Assembly (NCBI GenBank): GCA_022450395.1
Contig: JAKUQE010000028.1
Span: forward strand, 1 to 40,882
From: Dehalococcoidia bacterium
GTDB taxonomy: Bacteria > Chloroflexota > Dehalococcoidia > Lucifugimonadales > UBA3495
DNA: 40,882 nt
Direction of reading: 5' to 3'
The translations under genes were made by a program, and so were the position numbers. The stretch's first letter is position 1. Each line of letters begins with the position of its first letter. The notes beneath the pieces were generated by a model. That model was not told where the DNA came from. It ran no database searches and saw only the letters and a program-made list of their open reading frames with translations. This document shows positions 1-8,683 of this stretch, piece by piece.

Positions 1-105
1 ACCTCTATAGCAATTCGAGACGGTGCCGAACGTCTCAGAGAATGTGTGCATTTGGACGTCTTTGGGTATGGGTCCGTATTGTTTCCCGCCCAAATCCCAG
101 TATTG
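1..105 (-). other. open frame running off the window edge
   Basis: On the minus strand, the frame that ends at the TAA of the neighbouring hypothetical gene (106-108) stays open for 35 codons to the edge of the window, reading QYWDLGGKQYGPIPKDVQ and onward. The composition is protein-like, but there is no clear ribosome binding site and the only ATG is at 54-52. It may be the start of a following gene, or the continuation of the same gene past a stop codon. The product is not recognised. Confidence 0.2.
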
Positions 106-567
106 TTATTCTTTAAGCGGCGGTTGTTTAGTTGATTGCATAGCGAGCTCGTAACGCAATTTGCCGCCCTCCCTGTGAAAACAGTAATCTTGGTCTATAA
201 CCTCTTCTTTTCCATTTCCATCCCTCCTAACTATCGTACGGCGGGGTGGTAACCAATGTTCAGTTCCCCACGGGTCCGTCGCAAGCGCCCAACCCGATTC
301 TGTGAACTTTCGAGCCGGCCACGATTCATGTCGTCCGAGCACAGTGACAAATTCTTCAAGAGTAGTATCATAATCAAGCTTAACGTCTCTAGCTTTCTTC
401 CATTTTACGACTACACTTCCTAGTTCCTGATAGGGCATTCCGACAAACTTACCGGCCCCTGTGTCCACTTCCTTTTCGCGCCAAGCATCCGGAGAATCTC
501 CGTTTAGCCACTCTACCCTGACATGATCCTCATCAGCCGGAATTCCGGGTTCACGATCGATTTCCAC
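106..567 (-). CDS. hypothetical protein, probably frameshifted
   Basis: A 153-residue reading frame opens with GTG at 567-565. The product is polar, rich in Trp and charged residues, with no membrane segment or signal peptide and no family I recognise. The GTG has no Shine-Dalgarno of its own and shares one base with the TAG of a 31-codon frame just upstream, which does have a strong one. That upstream frame contains a run of seven T (plus-strand A7 at 586-592). A one-base slip there would fuse the two frames into one protein of about 184 residues (reading FFQGRSGIVEIDREPG across the join). This stretch is visibly more A+T-rich than the genes downstream, which suggests transferred or accessory DNA. 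The true start is therefore likely 662. Confidence 0.5.
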   Translation of the reverse strand: MEIDREPGIPADEDHVRVEWLNGDSPDAWREKEVDTGAGKFVGMPYQELGSVVVKWKKARDVKLDYDTTLEEFVTVLGRHESWPARKFTESGWALATDPWGTEHWLPPRRTIVRRDGNGKEEVIDQDYCFHREGGKLRYELAMQSTKQPPLKE

Positions 568-662
568 TATCCCAGATCGGCCTTGAAAAAAAGTGGGCTG
601 TCATTCTTACGACTATTAGCATTGATAACGAATAATTCGCCCTTACTAGCGTCACTTGTCAT
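567..662 (-). CDS. short ORF, likely displaced N-terminus of the 106-567 gene
   Basis: This 31-codon frame starts with ATG at 662-660, seven bases after a near-perfect Shine-Dalgarno, AAAGGAGG (plus positions 670-677). It reads MTSDASKGELFVINANSR and ends at a TAG that overlaps the GTG of the next frame by one base. The strength of this binding site contrasts with its absence at the downstream GTG, so this is most simply the real 5' end of the downstream gene, broken at the T7 homopolymer. A true two-gene, translationally coupled arrangement is the alternative. Confidence 0.4.
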   Translation of the reverse strand: MTSDASKGELFVINANSRKNDSPLFFKADLG

Positions 663-928
663 AGGAGTGCCTCCTTTAGTGTGGCCACATATATCCCGGC
701 ATCACCCGCATGGCTTCCCCATTGGTTCAATGGGTAGGAAGTCATTCCAAGGGGGATTATAACGTCTCGAAGGCGCTGCTGGTCAACCCCAGAAAGCCCG
801 TTGCCGGGAATCTCCTCAGGGTGTTATTTTACCGGTGTACCGTAAAGCTAAATCGGTAGTCCGATTGTGTCCACTGGCCCTGGGTCCAAGCCATCCGGTC
901 CTACGTCCGTGAACGGGAACCGGAGCTG

Positions 929-3418
929 TTGAGCTCAGAGATGGGTTCCGGAGCCGCCGACATCGCCGAGATTGTGTCCGACGTTCGAGAACGCCTGCCC
1001 GGCCTGCCACAGGGTTCCAAACTAGAGCCGGAGCAAGCCAGATTCCGTTTGTTCGACTCCATTTCCGCCTTCTTAAAGAGCGTGTCTCAACGCCAACCCT
1101 TGGTGCTGGTATTGGACGACCTGCATTGGGCCGACCAGCCGTCCCTAGCGTTGCTCCAGTTTGTGGCGAGGGTGTTGGGGGGCGCACGCCTGTTGATAAT
1201 CGGCACTTACCGGGACATGGAGCTGTCTCGACAGCATCCACTGGCCGAAGCCCTGGGCGAGTTGACCCGTGAACGCCTGTTCCAACGGGTGCTGTTGCGA
1301 GGGTTGACCCAAGACGATGTGGGACGTTTCATCGAGATGACTTCGGGCAACACCCCCCCACGGGGATTGGCCGAGGCCGTACATACTCAGACCGAAGGCA
1401 ACCCCCTGTTTGTGACTGAAGTAGTCCGGCTTTTGGTGCAAGAGGGCACCCTCACGCCCGACTCCTCTCCGTCAGGGAGAGGGGAAACCGGAGATGGAGA
1501 ATCCTGGACCTTACGCATTCCTGAGGGAGTACGGGAGGTGATCGGAAGGCGCTTGAACCGGCTGTCCCAGCGTTGCAACGAAGCCCTGACCGTGGCGTCG
1601 ATAATCGGGCGGGAGTTCACCTTGGCCCAGATTAGGCCGCTGGTTGAAGAGATCACCGAAGACCGGTTGTTTGAGGTTCTGGAAGAGGCGCTGTCCTCTC
1701 GGGTCATTGAGGAGTTGCCTCAATCCGTGGGGCGGTACCAGTTCACCCACGCTCTGATTCAAGAAACTCTGTCCGCCGAGCTGTCCTTGACCCGGCGCGT
1801 GCGCCTCCACGCCCGTATCGCCCAGGCCTTGGAAGATTTGTACGGAGACGATGCGGAGTCCCACGCTGCCGAATTGGCCCACCATTACTCCCAAGCCGAG
1901 GCGATGACAGGAACCGAAAAACTGGCGCGCTATTCCCTACTGGCCGGAGAGCGGGCGCTGGCCTCTTATGCCTACGAGGACGCACTTGCTCATTTTGAGA
2001 TGGGCTTGGTTGCCCGGGACATACCATTGTCCGGAACAGAGACGGCGTCCGATGACGAGGCCGCGGCCCTGCTGTTCGGACTGGCGCGGGCCCAGTCCTC
2101 TACATTAGAAGGGCATCGATTAGGAGAAGCCTTCAACAATCTAAGCCGTTCCTTCGAGTACTACGCCGAGGCGGGGAACGTCGCCCTGGCGGTAGCCGCT
2201 GCGGAGTTCCCAATCGCGCCGCTACGTAATCTGGTCACTGGCGCCCCCGAACTTATGGCTCGTGCTCTTACACTGGTCCCGCCAAATTCCCACGAGGCTG
2301 GGCGCATCCTCTCCCGCTACGGCGGGGTCCTTGGGGTAGTGAAATGTGACTACGAAGGTGCTCAACAGGCCCTGGGGCGGGCGATAGACATTGCCCGGCG
2401 TGAGGGCGACCTGCCATTGGAGATGCAGACCCTGACGTATGCTGCTGCTGTGAACTCGAACCACCTCAGATGGCAAGAGAGTGTAGAGAATGGGCTGCGG
2501 GCCATTGAACTGGCCCCCGGTGACGAAAACATCTGGTCTGAAGTGGATTCTCGTTTTTGGACTGCGAAGAGTTTACTCTCTATGGGTGATCTTAATGGCG
2601 CCCGCCCTCACGCCTTGGTGATGCGAGACCTGGCGGACAGGCGAAGTTCCCCACGGCAGCTGGCTAATAACGGCTTTGACCCGATCACCTTGCTGTCGTG
2701 TCTTGAGGGCGACTGGAAAGCAGGTCGTGGATATAGCGGCCGAGTCCTAGAGGTGGCGCCCCTACAACCGCAATTCCTATTGTCCCGGGTTCTATTGGAA
2801 CATGAGACGGGGGAGTCCGCCCAAGGAGAGGTCTACCTGGGGCGGCTCCTCGAGGCGATGGGCCGACCCGGTCCAGACCAATCGATTGCGGCTGCGAGGG
2901 TGTCAATGGCGATAGCCGCGATTGCCCGAGTCACCGGTGTACCCAACCGCTTAGACATAGCCGAGGCGGCTGCCCAGGCGGTCCTCTTAGAACAGTCTGT
3001 TGTCCCTTTCCGTGCCTTGTACGCCAATACCGGTTTGGCCCTCCTGGCGATTCAGAAGGGCGGCCAGTCTGCGGCGGAGGAGCATCATGCCTATTTTCAG
3101 GGTCAACGAGGCACGATGATATTGTCTGTCATTTCGGCCGACCGCCTGCTTGGCCTCCTGTCCCAGACTATGGGCAACCTGGCACAGGCTTCAGAGCACT
3201 TTGAAGACTCCCTGACTTTCTGCCGCAAGGCGGGCTACCGGCCCGAATTGGCCTGGGCCTGCTGCGACTACGCCGACATGCTCAAAGAGCGAGATGCGGA
3301 GGGTGACCCCGCCAAGGCCGTATCCCTGCTGGACGAGTCGCTGGCTATTTCCAGCGAACTGGGCATGAGGCCCTTGATGGAGCGCATCCTGTCCAGACGG
3401 GAGATACTCAAGGCGTAG
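929..3418 (+). CDS. 5'-truncated AAA ATPase with TPR-like C-terminus
   Basis: The 829-residue product matches the ATPase-TPR half of the large signal-transduction ATPases often fused to cyclase or LuxR domains. A Walker B motif (LVLVLDDLHWAD, residues 58-69) is followed by the sensor region (VGTYRDMEL) and a long helical-repeat C-terminus from about residue 240. Walker A is absent. The nominal TTG start at 929 has no Shine-Dalgarno, and family-like sequence (WPWVQAIRSYVRERE) continues upstream in the same frame to a TAG at 857-859. The gene has therefore lost its 5' part, including the P-loop, and the product should not bind ATP normally. Residues about 175-190 are encoded by an inserted hairpin repeat. 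It is best read as a decaying remnant, or as a scaffold if it is expressed. The 663-859 gap upstream holds nothing recognisable. Confidence 0.7.
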   Translation: MSSEMGSGAADIAEIVSDVRERLPGLPQGSKLEPEQARFRLFDSISAFLKSVSQRQPLVLVLDDLHWADQPSLALLQFVARVLGGARLLIIGTYRDMELSRQHPLAEALGELTRERLFQRVLLRGLTQDDVGRFIEMTSGNTPPRGLAEAVHTQTEGNPLFVTEVVRLLVQEGTLTPDSSPSGRGETGDGESWTLRIPEGVREVIGRRLNRLSQRCNEALTVASIIGREFTLAQIRPLVEEITEDRLFEVLEEALSSRVIEELPQSVGRYQFTHALIQETLSAELSLTRRVRLHARIAQALEDLYGDDAESHAAELAHHYSQAEAMTGTEKLARYSLLAGERALASYAYEDALAHFEMGLVARDIPLSGTETASDDEAAALLFGLARAQSSTLEGHRLGEAFNNLSRSFEYYAEAGNVALAVAAAEFPIAPLRNLVTGAPELMARALTLVPPNSHEAGRILSRYGGVLGVVKCDYEGAQQALGRAIDIARREGDLPLEMQTLTYAAAVNSNHLRWQESVENGLRAIELAPGDENIWSEVDSRFWTAKSLLSMGDLNGARPHALVMRDLADRRSSPRQLANNGFDPITLLSCLEGDWKAGRGYSGRVLEVAPLQPQFLLSRVLLEHETGESAQGEVYLGRLLEAMGRPGPDQSIAAARVSMAIAAIARVTGVPNRLDIAEAAAQAVLLEQSVVPFRALYANTGLALLAIQKGGQSAAEEHHAYFQGQRGTMILSVISADRLLGLLSQTMGNLAQASEHFEDSLTFCRKAGYRPELAWACCDYADMLKERDAEGDPAKAVSLLDESLAISSELGMRPLMERILSRREILKA
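1464..1482 (+). repeat. REP-like hairpin inside a coding region
   Basis: CCTCTCC (1464-1470) pairs with GGAGAGG (1476-1482) across a 5-nt loop, embedded in a C-rich and G-rich context. It resembles the intergenic hairpin at 10773-10791. Here it is read in frame as Ser/Pro/Gly-rich residues in the AAA protein. Confidence 0.5.
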
Positions 3419-3507
3419 GCGCGTCCGGAATGGATTCCGTTTCTTACACAACCTGAACCTTCCTTGATGCCTCTGCATCATATCTTTTACACATAACCTC
3501 AACCTGG

Positions 3508-4983
3508 TTGGTTGGGGACTTTCAATTTAATAGGCCAGTCCATATTTTGAAAAATCGATTTCCGATATTAATCCTGGTAGTGGTGGTGGCGGTGGGTTTA
3601 GCGTGCTCCGGTACTGTGCCCACCACTCCCCCGGAGCCCACCGTAGCCTCGTCATCCTTATCAACCAGGCCAGCCACTAGCTTACTTTCGCCGACCCAAG
3701 CCCCGGAGAAAGTCTCGCCCCAGTCCGTCTCTCTTACCACGGCCACACCGGCGCCATCACCGGCCACGGCCACGCCGCTTCCAACTCCAACATCCTTTCC
3801 GGAGCCCACCGTGGCATCCTCATCAAAGAACGACGGCCCGTCGGCCTTCCGGTACCTGACGGTGCTTTCTACGGAGTTCGCGCCCCGCGCCAGCGGCACC
3901 AGCGAGGAGTTGGTGGCGGCAGAATACTTGGCGGCCCGTTTTGAAGAGTTCGGATACGAAACCGGTTTCCAGGAATTTACGACGGAGATGCTATCCCCGG
4001 AGTTGTCCGGATTGACTCTGCATCTAGCTGCCGTAGAGAAAGTGGCCGTTATTCCCCTGGTCAGGTCCACAACGGGTATGGCTGCCGGGCGATTAACATC
4101 CGCCGGGCTGGCCCGGGAGGAGGACATCCCAGAGGAGGGGTTGGAAGGGAAAGTCGCTTTGGTGGAGCGGGGCCTCATCAGATTTAGCGAGAAGGTTCGG
4201 AGGTTAGCCGAGGCGGGGGCCGTTGGAGCCGTCATCTACAACAACTCTCGAGGCAGTTTTCAGGGAGTTCTATCCGCCGAAGGAGGGGAAATACCCGCGG
4301 TCGCCATCTCCCGGGAGGACGGGGAGCGGCTTCTGGAGCTTATCGCCGCGGACGAAGTGCGGGCCACGGTTACGGTTACGGTGGATTCACGTCCTTCGCA
4401 AAACGTGTTGGCGGAAAAGGCCGGCTCTGGGCCGGGTGTTGTGGTTCTAGGAGCGCACTACGACACCGTGCCCGGCGTTCAAGGAGCCAACGACAACGGG
4501 TCTGGGACCGCGGTCCTTCTTGCCATCGCTGAGAAATTGGCCGGGCATACCCTACCATTTACGGTGCGTTTTATCGCCTTCGGTTCCGAAGAAGTGGGTC
4601 TAAGAGGCAGCGCCCACTACGTTGACTCCTTGTCCGGCGGACAGAGGGATGAAATCATCGCTATGCTCAACTTCGACGCCCTAGGTGGCGGGGAAAGCCT
4701 CGAGATTCTGGGTGATGGGCAGTTAGTCGACCGGGCGGCGGAACTGGCGCAGAAGGAAGGAATCGTGGTTTCTAAGGGAAGAGACCGGCGCGGCAGCAGC
4801 AGCGACCACGCCAGTTTTCGGCGGGCAGGTATCCCCGTATTAATGTTTTCTGCCCAGGATTTTTCTCGGATCCACTTGCCAGACGATACATTGGAGCACG
4901 TGAATCCGGACCTCTTGAAGGACACGGTCCGGTTGGCTGTTTCCTTGCTACTGCGGCCCAACCCCTTCGATGAGGGCTTGTAA
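3508..4983 (+). CDS. secreted M28-family metallopeptidase with PA domain
   Basis: This is a zinc aminopeptidase of the M28 type. The N-terminus has a hydrophobic signal (residues 18-32) ending at Cys33 in a lipobox-like GLAC, so a lipoprotein is possible. A Thr/Pro/Ser-rich linker follows (about 35-105), then a PA insert (about 210-250, ALVERGLIRF) and the peptidase domain. Expected metal and catalytic residues are visible: H317 and D319 (HYD), D329 (GANDNGSG), E361-E362 (FGSEEVG), D390 (NFDALGG) and H456 (IHLPDDT). The enzyme should act outside the cytoplasm and trim peptides. The start is uncertain: TTG at 3508, or TTG at 3547, which gives a more typical signal peptide; neither has a clear Shine-Dalgarno. 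The 90-bp gap upstream shows no obvious site. It stands alone between the AAA remnant and the FIST gene. Confidence 0.85.
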   Translation: MVGDFQFNRPVHILKNRFPILILVVVVAVGLACSGTVPTTPPEPTVASSSLSTRPATSLLSPTQAPEKVSPQSVSLTTATPAPSPATATPLPTPTSFPEPTVASSSKNDGPSAFRYLTVLSTEFAPRASGTSEELVAAEYLAARFEEFGYETGFQEFTTEMLSPELSGLTLHLAAVEKVAVIPLVRSTTGMAAGRLTSAGLAREEDIPEEGLEGKVALVERGLIRFSEKVRRLAEAGAVGAVIYNNSRGSFQGVLSAEGGEIPAVAISREDGERLLELIAADEVRATVTVTVDSRPSQNVLAEKAGSGPGVVVLGAHYDTVPGVQGANDNGSGTAVLLAIAEKLAGHTLPFTVRFIAFGSEEVGLRGSAHYVDSLSGGQRDEIIAMLNFDALGGGESLEILGDGQLVDRAAELAQKEGIVVSKGRDRRGSSSDHASFRRAGIPVLMFSAQDFSRIHLPDDTLEHVNPDLLKDTVRLAVSLLLRPNPFDEGL

Positions 4984-5002
4984 TGCCGCCAACCTCACCG
5001 CT

Positions 5003-5011
5003 TGGTATACT
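5003..5011 (+). promoter_or_regulatory. extended -10 promoter before the FIST gene
   Basis: TGG followed by TATACT (5006-5011) forms an extended -10 about 40 bp before the ATG at 5051. No good -35 lies at the right spacing. Confidence 0.4.
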
Positions 5012-5050
5012 TAACCCAGCATATTGAACCAGCCAGGGGAGGTATTCCGA

Positions 5051-6235
5051 ATGAAGTGGGCTTCCGCAATCTCGGAAAAGAGCGGTTTAAAGGACGCCAT
5101 CCAAGAGTGCGTCACCGGCCTTAGGGCTCAACTGGGGGATGAAGAGCCCGACCTGGCGGTTATCTTCGCTTCGCCCCATCACCAGTCCGGATACGATGAT
5201 GTGGTTCCCATGATAAGGAAATTGCTGCCTTCGGCTCGGGCGTTTGGCTGCTCCGGCGGAGGAATCATCGGAAATGGGGAAGAGGTGGAGCAACGGGCCG
5301 GATTGTCCATCACCGCCGCCGTCTTGCCCGATGTGGAGATCGTTGAATTCCATCTGGACGGCGACAGCCTTCCTGACTTGGACGCCGGGCCGGATACCTG
5401 GGAAGCATTGGTGAATGTAACCGACAGCCAGGATCCCCAGTTCGTGGTGTTGGCCGACCCATATTCGTTCCCGGTGCAGAACCTGATACTGGGCTTGGAT
5501 TTCGCTTTCAGCCGGGCGGCCAAGATCGGCGGGCTGGCCAGCGGCGCCCAGCAACAGGGCGGAAACGCTTTGTTCTTGGGCGATCAGACCTACCATTCGG
5601 GAGCGGTCGGCTTGGCCTTTCATGGCAACATAGCCGTTGATACCGTGGTGGCCCAGGGCTGCCGTCCCGTCGGCCATACCATGCGGATAACCGAGAGCCG
5701 CAGCAACATTCTGGTCGGACTGGACGGGCAAACGCCGATGGTGGTGCTCAAGGAGTTATTCGAAAATTCCGGCGAGCGGGACCGGGGCTTGATGCGCAAC
5801 TCCCTGTTCTTGGGTGTTGTGATGGACGAGCTTCTGGACGACCCCAAGCAAGGCGATTTCCTGATTCGCAACGTCGTGGGAATGGATGAGCGAACCGGGA
5901 ACCTGGCCATAGGCGAGCTTTTGAAAGAGGGACAGGTGGTTCAGTTTCATCTTCGGGACGCCGAGACTTCCACCGACGATTTGACTGCGGTGCTGGAGCG
6001 GTACGCCACCGAAAACCGGGAGAACCAGATCCAGGGTGCGCTGCTATTTTCATGCCTGGGCCGGGGAGAAAATCTTTACGGAAAGCCGAACCACGACTCC
6101 GGAATTTTCCATGACAAGTTAGGCTCGGTGCCCCTGGGCGGCTTTTTCTGCAATGGCGAGATCGGCCCGGTAAGCGGGACTACGTTCCTCCACGGCTACA
6201 CCAGTTCCTTCGGCATCTTCCGGTCTAAATCTTAG
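5051..6235 (+). CDS. FIST domain sensory protein
   Basis: The 394-residue protein has the FIST_N and FIST_C arrangement of proteins thought to sense small ligands, possibly amino acids, in signal transduction. The N-terminal half shows the alternating strand and helix pattern with the GCSGGGIIG motif near residue 70. The C-terminal half carries LFSCLGRGENLYG and ends with a GGFFCNGEIGPV segment typical of FIST_C. There is no signal peptide or transmembrane segment, so it is cytoplasmic. ATG at 5051 is chosen over an upstream TTG at 5024 because a GGGGAGG site (5036-5042) lies eight bases before it. No kinase or cyclase partner is adjacent, so its output is unknown. Confidence 0.85.
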   Translation: MKWASAISEKSGLKDAIQECVTGLRAQLGDEEPDLAVIFASPHHQSGYDDVVPMIRKLLPSARAFGCSGGGIIGNGEEVEQRAGLSITAAVLPDVEIVEFHLDGDSLPDLDAGPDTWEALVNVTDSQDPQFVVLADPYSFPVQNLILGLDFAFSRAAKIGGLASGAQQQGGNALFLGDQTYHSGAVGLAFHGNIAVDTVVAQGCRPVGHTMRITESRSNILVGLDGQTPMVVLKELFENSGERDRGLMRNSLFLGVVMDELLDDPKQGDFLIRNVVGMDERTGNLAIGELLKEGQVVQFHLRDAETSTDDLTAVLERYATENRENQIQGALLFSCLGRGENLYGKPNHDSGIFHDKLGSVPLGGFFCNGEIGPVSGTTFLHGYTSSFGIFRSKS

Positions 6236-6322
6236 CGTTTTGTTCTCCGGTCCGTCCCGTGGTTCCAAGCTGTGCTGTCGATGGTTGATGGCTAGTAGTC
6301 TGGTTAAGTAAAAATGCCTAAT

Positions 6323-6490
6323 GTCATTCCGACCGTATGGAGGAATCTGAGGATGGGCGGAACCACACCACCCCAGATTCTTTCGTCATTCCGATCCTTC
6401 CGCCGAAGGATCGGAGTCTCATGCCTGGTTGTAACGGTAACCTGAGATTCCTCGCCTCCCTTCCGCCGAAGGGCTGGTGTCGGAATGACG
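6323..6490 (+). repeat. MITE/REP-like inverted-repeat element
   Basis: The 351-bp gap 6236-6586 holds no convincing gene but a dense set of repeats. CGTCATTCCGA (6384-6394) is inverted at 6480-6490, with a further direct copy of GTCATTCCGA at 6323-6332. AGGAATCTGAGG (6341-6352) is matched by a near-inverse at 6441-6452. An 11-bp perfect stem with a 4-nt loop (6390-6400 with 6405-6415) sits inside. Repeats of the form GTCATTCCGA plus GGAATCT are common short mobile or palindromic elements in environmental bacteria. No transposase is present. Confidence 0.6.
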
Positions 6491-6586
6491 AAGTGTGCGG
6501 CCGAAGGTCGGCAGTTCTATTTTTGGAGCAATGACGGGCTTCTACAACCGGGCAATGCAAGCCAATGAACTTGACGCAATATTAGG

Positions 6587-7735
6587 ATGGCCGGCTCCGA
6601 TACCCTCAAGGCGGGCATCCCCGTCTCGCTCTCCGGTCAGTTTCAGGTGCAGGGACGTCAGGCTTTGGCTGGACTGCAAGCCTGGGCTGAGGATGCAAAC
6701 CGGGCAGGCGGCGTCAAAGTTGGGCATTCCGATGCCGGACGGCTAATATCCATCGTCTACTACGACGACGCCAGCAAAACAGCCCAAGCTCGCCAGGCCA
6801 CCGAACGCCTCATTACCAGCGACCGCGTAGACCTTCTGTTTGGGCCGTACTCCGGCGTTCTGGCCCTTGCGTCCGCCCAGGTGGCGGAAGGCCATGGCAG
6901 GTTGCTGTGGAACCAGGGTGGGGCATCCGACACCATATACCAACGAGGACTCAAATGGGTGGTGGGTGTACTCACGCCGGCCAGCCGCTACCTGGCGGAG
7001 TGGCTGGCCTTGATCCGAGGGGCCGATCCTAACGCCGACTCCCTGGCGATAGTGCGGGCAAGCACCGGGGCGTTTCCCAAGGCAGTCACCTCTACCGTGG
7101 AAAGCCAGGCTGCGCGATTGGGGTTCAAGATCAGTTTGTTAAGAGAATTTGAGCCGTCCATCAACGATTTCAGCGCCGTACTCGACGAGGTGGAACGGGT
7201 CCGTCCGGATCTGTTGTTGGGCGTGGGACGTATCCAAAATGACCTGTTGCTGGCCGGGCAGTTGGCGCGGCGGGAACTGGGCTTAAAAGGGGTAGCGGTA
7301 GTGGCCGCCCCCATACAACAATTCAGGGACCACTTGGGCGAAGCCGCCGACGGATTCGTCGGTCCCAGCCAGTGGGAGGCCTCCGGCAACTATCCCAGAG
7401 ATTACGGCCCCACCAGCGCCGAGGTGATGGCGTCGCTGCAGGATAAGGGATATCGAACCGTGGATTATCCGATGGCCCAGGCGTATGCCGCTGGGTTGGT
7501 GGCCCAGCGATGCGTGGACGAGGCGGGGACATTGGAAGACTCGGCACTGCGGGAAACGGCTGGACGCCTTGATTTCTCAACTTTCTACGGACGGTTCAAG
7601 ATTGACCCGGTCACTGGCTGTCAGTTCGGACGCTCTACTGTTCTAGTTCAGTGGCAGCAGGGACGGAAAGTGATTGTCGGTCCTCCGGACCAACGGCAAG
7701 CGCCGATCGTATACCCCTGGCGGAATCAGACGTAA
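6587..7735 (+). CDS. amino-acid-type periplasmic-binding-fold protein without signal peptide
   Basis: The 382-residue product has the type I binding-protein fold of the LivJ/AmiC group (Peripla_BP_6). It starts directly with the first strand (LKAGIPVSLSGQF), then shows NRAGGV, the YYDDASKTAQARQ segment, LLFGPYSGVLALA and the second lobe through QAYAAGLVAQRC. An in-frame TGA (6569-6571) lies five codons before the ATG, so no signal peptide can be added upstream. The Shine-Dalgarno is poor. No permease or ATPase of a Liv transporter is adjacent; an SDR gene follows 79 bp later. It may be a cytoplasmic ligand sensor such as AmiC, or a binding protein that lost its export signal. Confidence 0.8.
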   Translation: MAGSDTLKAGIPVSLSGQFQVQGRQALAGLQAWAEDANRAGGVKVGHSDAGRLISIVYYDDASKTAQARQATERLITSDRVDLLFGPYSGVLALASAQVAEGHGRLLWNQGGASDTIYQRGLKWVVGVLTPASRYLAEWLALIRGADPNADSLAIVRASTGAFPKAVTSTVESQAARLGFKISLLREFEPSINDFSAVLDEVERVRPDLLLGVGRIQNDLLLAGQLARRELGLKGVAVVAAPIQQFRDHLGEAADGFVGPSQWEASGNYPRDYGPTSAEVMASLQDKGYRTVDYPMAQAYAAGLVAQRCVDEAGTLEDSALRETAGRLDFSTFYGRFKIDPVTGCQFGRSTVLVQWQQGRKVIVGPPDQRQAPIVYPWRNQT

Positions 7736-7814
7736 ATACCTATATTAGACTTTGGTTCTCCTCTTCGATCGGGTGCTGGAGGAGTGGGAAGCTGAAGAAG
7801 CAAGGAGCATCGCT

Positions 7815-8648
7815 ATGCGGCTAAAAGACCGGGTCGCGATAATTACTGGAGCCGGGCGGGGGATCGGCCGAGCCATCGCGCTAGCATATGCCCAGGAAGG
7901 GGCTACCATGACTCTGGCGGCCCGGAGCGCCGGCGAATTGGAAGAGACGGCCCGGTTGGCTCAGGAGTTGGGGGCCGCCACTCATATCGTGCTGACCGAT
8001 GTGACGAAACAGGACGACGTTGATGAGATGGTCCGCCAGACTGTGGACCGGTTTTCCACCGTCGATATCCTGGTGAACAACGCAGGTATCGGGGGGCCGG
8101 TGGGGTTGCTTCAGGACAACGACGTTGCCGAGTGGATTCAAACCATTCAAGTGAACGTGGTGGGGACCTACCTATGTTGCCGGGCGGTGTTGCCGGTGAT
8201 GATTGCCCAAGACAGAGGTAAGATAGTCAACCTGGCCGGAGCCGGCGCCACCGCGGCCTGGCGTAACACCTCGGCTTACTGCGCCAGCAAAGCGGCCGTC
8301 GTCCGCTTAACCGAAAATATCTGGCTGGAATTGGATGGTAAGAACGTGCAGATCAACTCCCTGGGGCCGGGCTCCATCGATACCCGGATGTGGGAGCAGT
8401 TGCGTGACGGCGCGGAGTTAGTCGGCGATCAGGACCTCTTTGAGCTGGGAAAACGGGTGACCAGCGGCGGCGGAGCATCCATAGATCGGGCCGCCGATCT
8501 AGCCGTGTTTTTCGCCAGCGACGATTCTGGCAAGCTGAGTGGGCGGCTGATCAGCGCCGTAGCTGACGATTTCGATAATCTGCCGCCACGCATACCTGAA
8601 ATAATGGCCTCCGACGCCTTCATCGTCCGAAAGGTGGAGTTGGATTAG
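7815..8648 (+). CDS. short-chain dehydrogenase/reductase
   Basis: This is a 277-residue SDR with an NAD(P)-binding Rossmann fold. TGAGRGIG (residues 11-18) is the dinucleotide motif, followed by D62, NNAG (88-91), N114 and the catalytic pair Y155 and K159 (YCASK). The position 13 residues before the tyrosine, normally the catalytic serine, is Gly142, in a LAGAGA stretch. Some related SDRs have LSGGGA here, so activity may be altered or absent. ATG at 7815 is preferred to an upstream start because AAGGAG lies seven bases before it. The gene may be co-transcribed with the binding protein upstream. The substrate cannot be deduced. Confidence 0.85.
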   Translation: MRLKDRVAIITGAGRGIGRAIALAYAQEGATMTLAARSAGELEETARLAQELGAATHIVLTDVTKQDDVDEMVRQTVDRFSTVDILVNNAGIGGPVGLLQDNDVAEWIQTIQVNVVGTYLCCRAVLPVMIAQDRGKIVNLAGAGATAAWRNTSAYCASKAAVVRLTENIWLELDGKNVQINSLGPGSIDTRMWEQLRDGAELVGDQDLFELGKRVTSGGGASIDRAADLAVFFASDDSGKLSGRLISAVADDFDNLPPRIPEIMASDAFIVRKVELD

Positions 8649-8683
8649 TCCCCTGTTCAGTAAACGGCGATCGCTGACAACAC

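Noticed and set aside
523-762. 79-codon plus-strand frame over the minus-strand hypothetical gene
   Set aside because: It has no Shine-Dalgarno and crosses the strong minus-strand ribosome site and start at 660-677.
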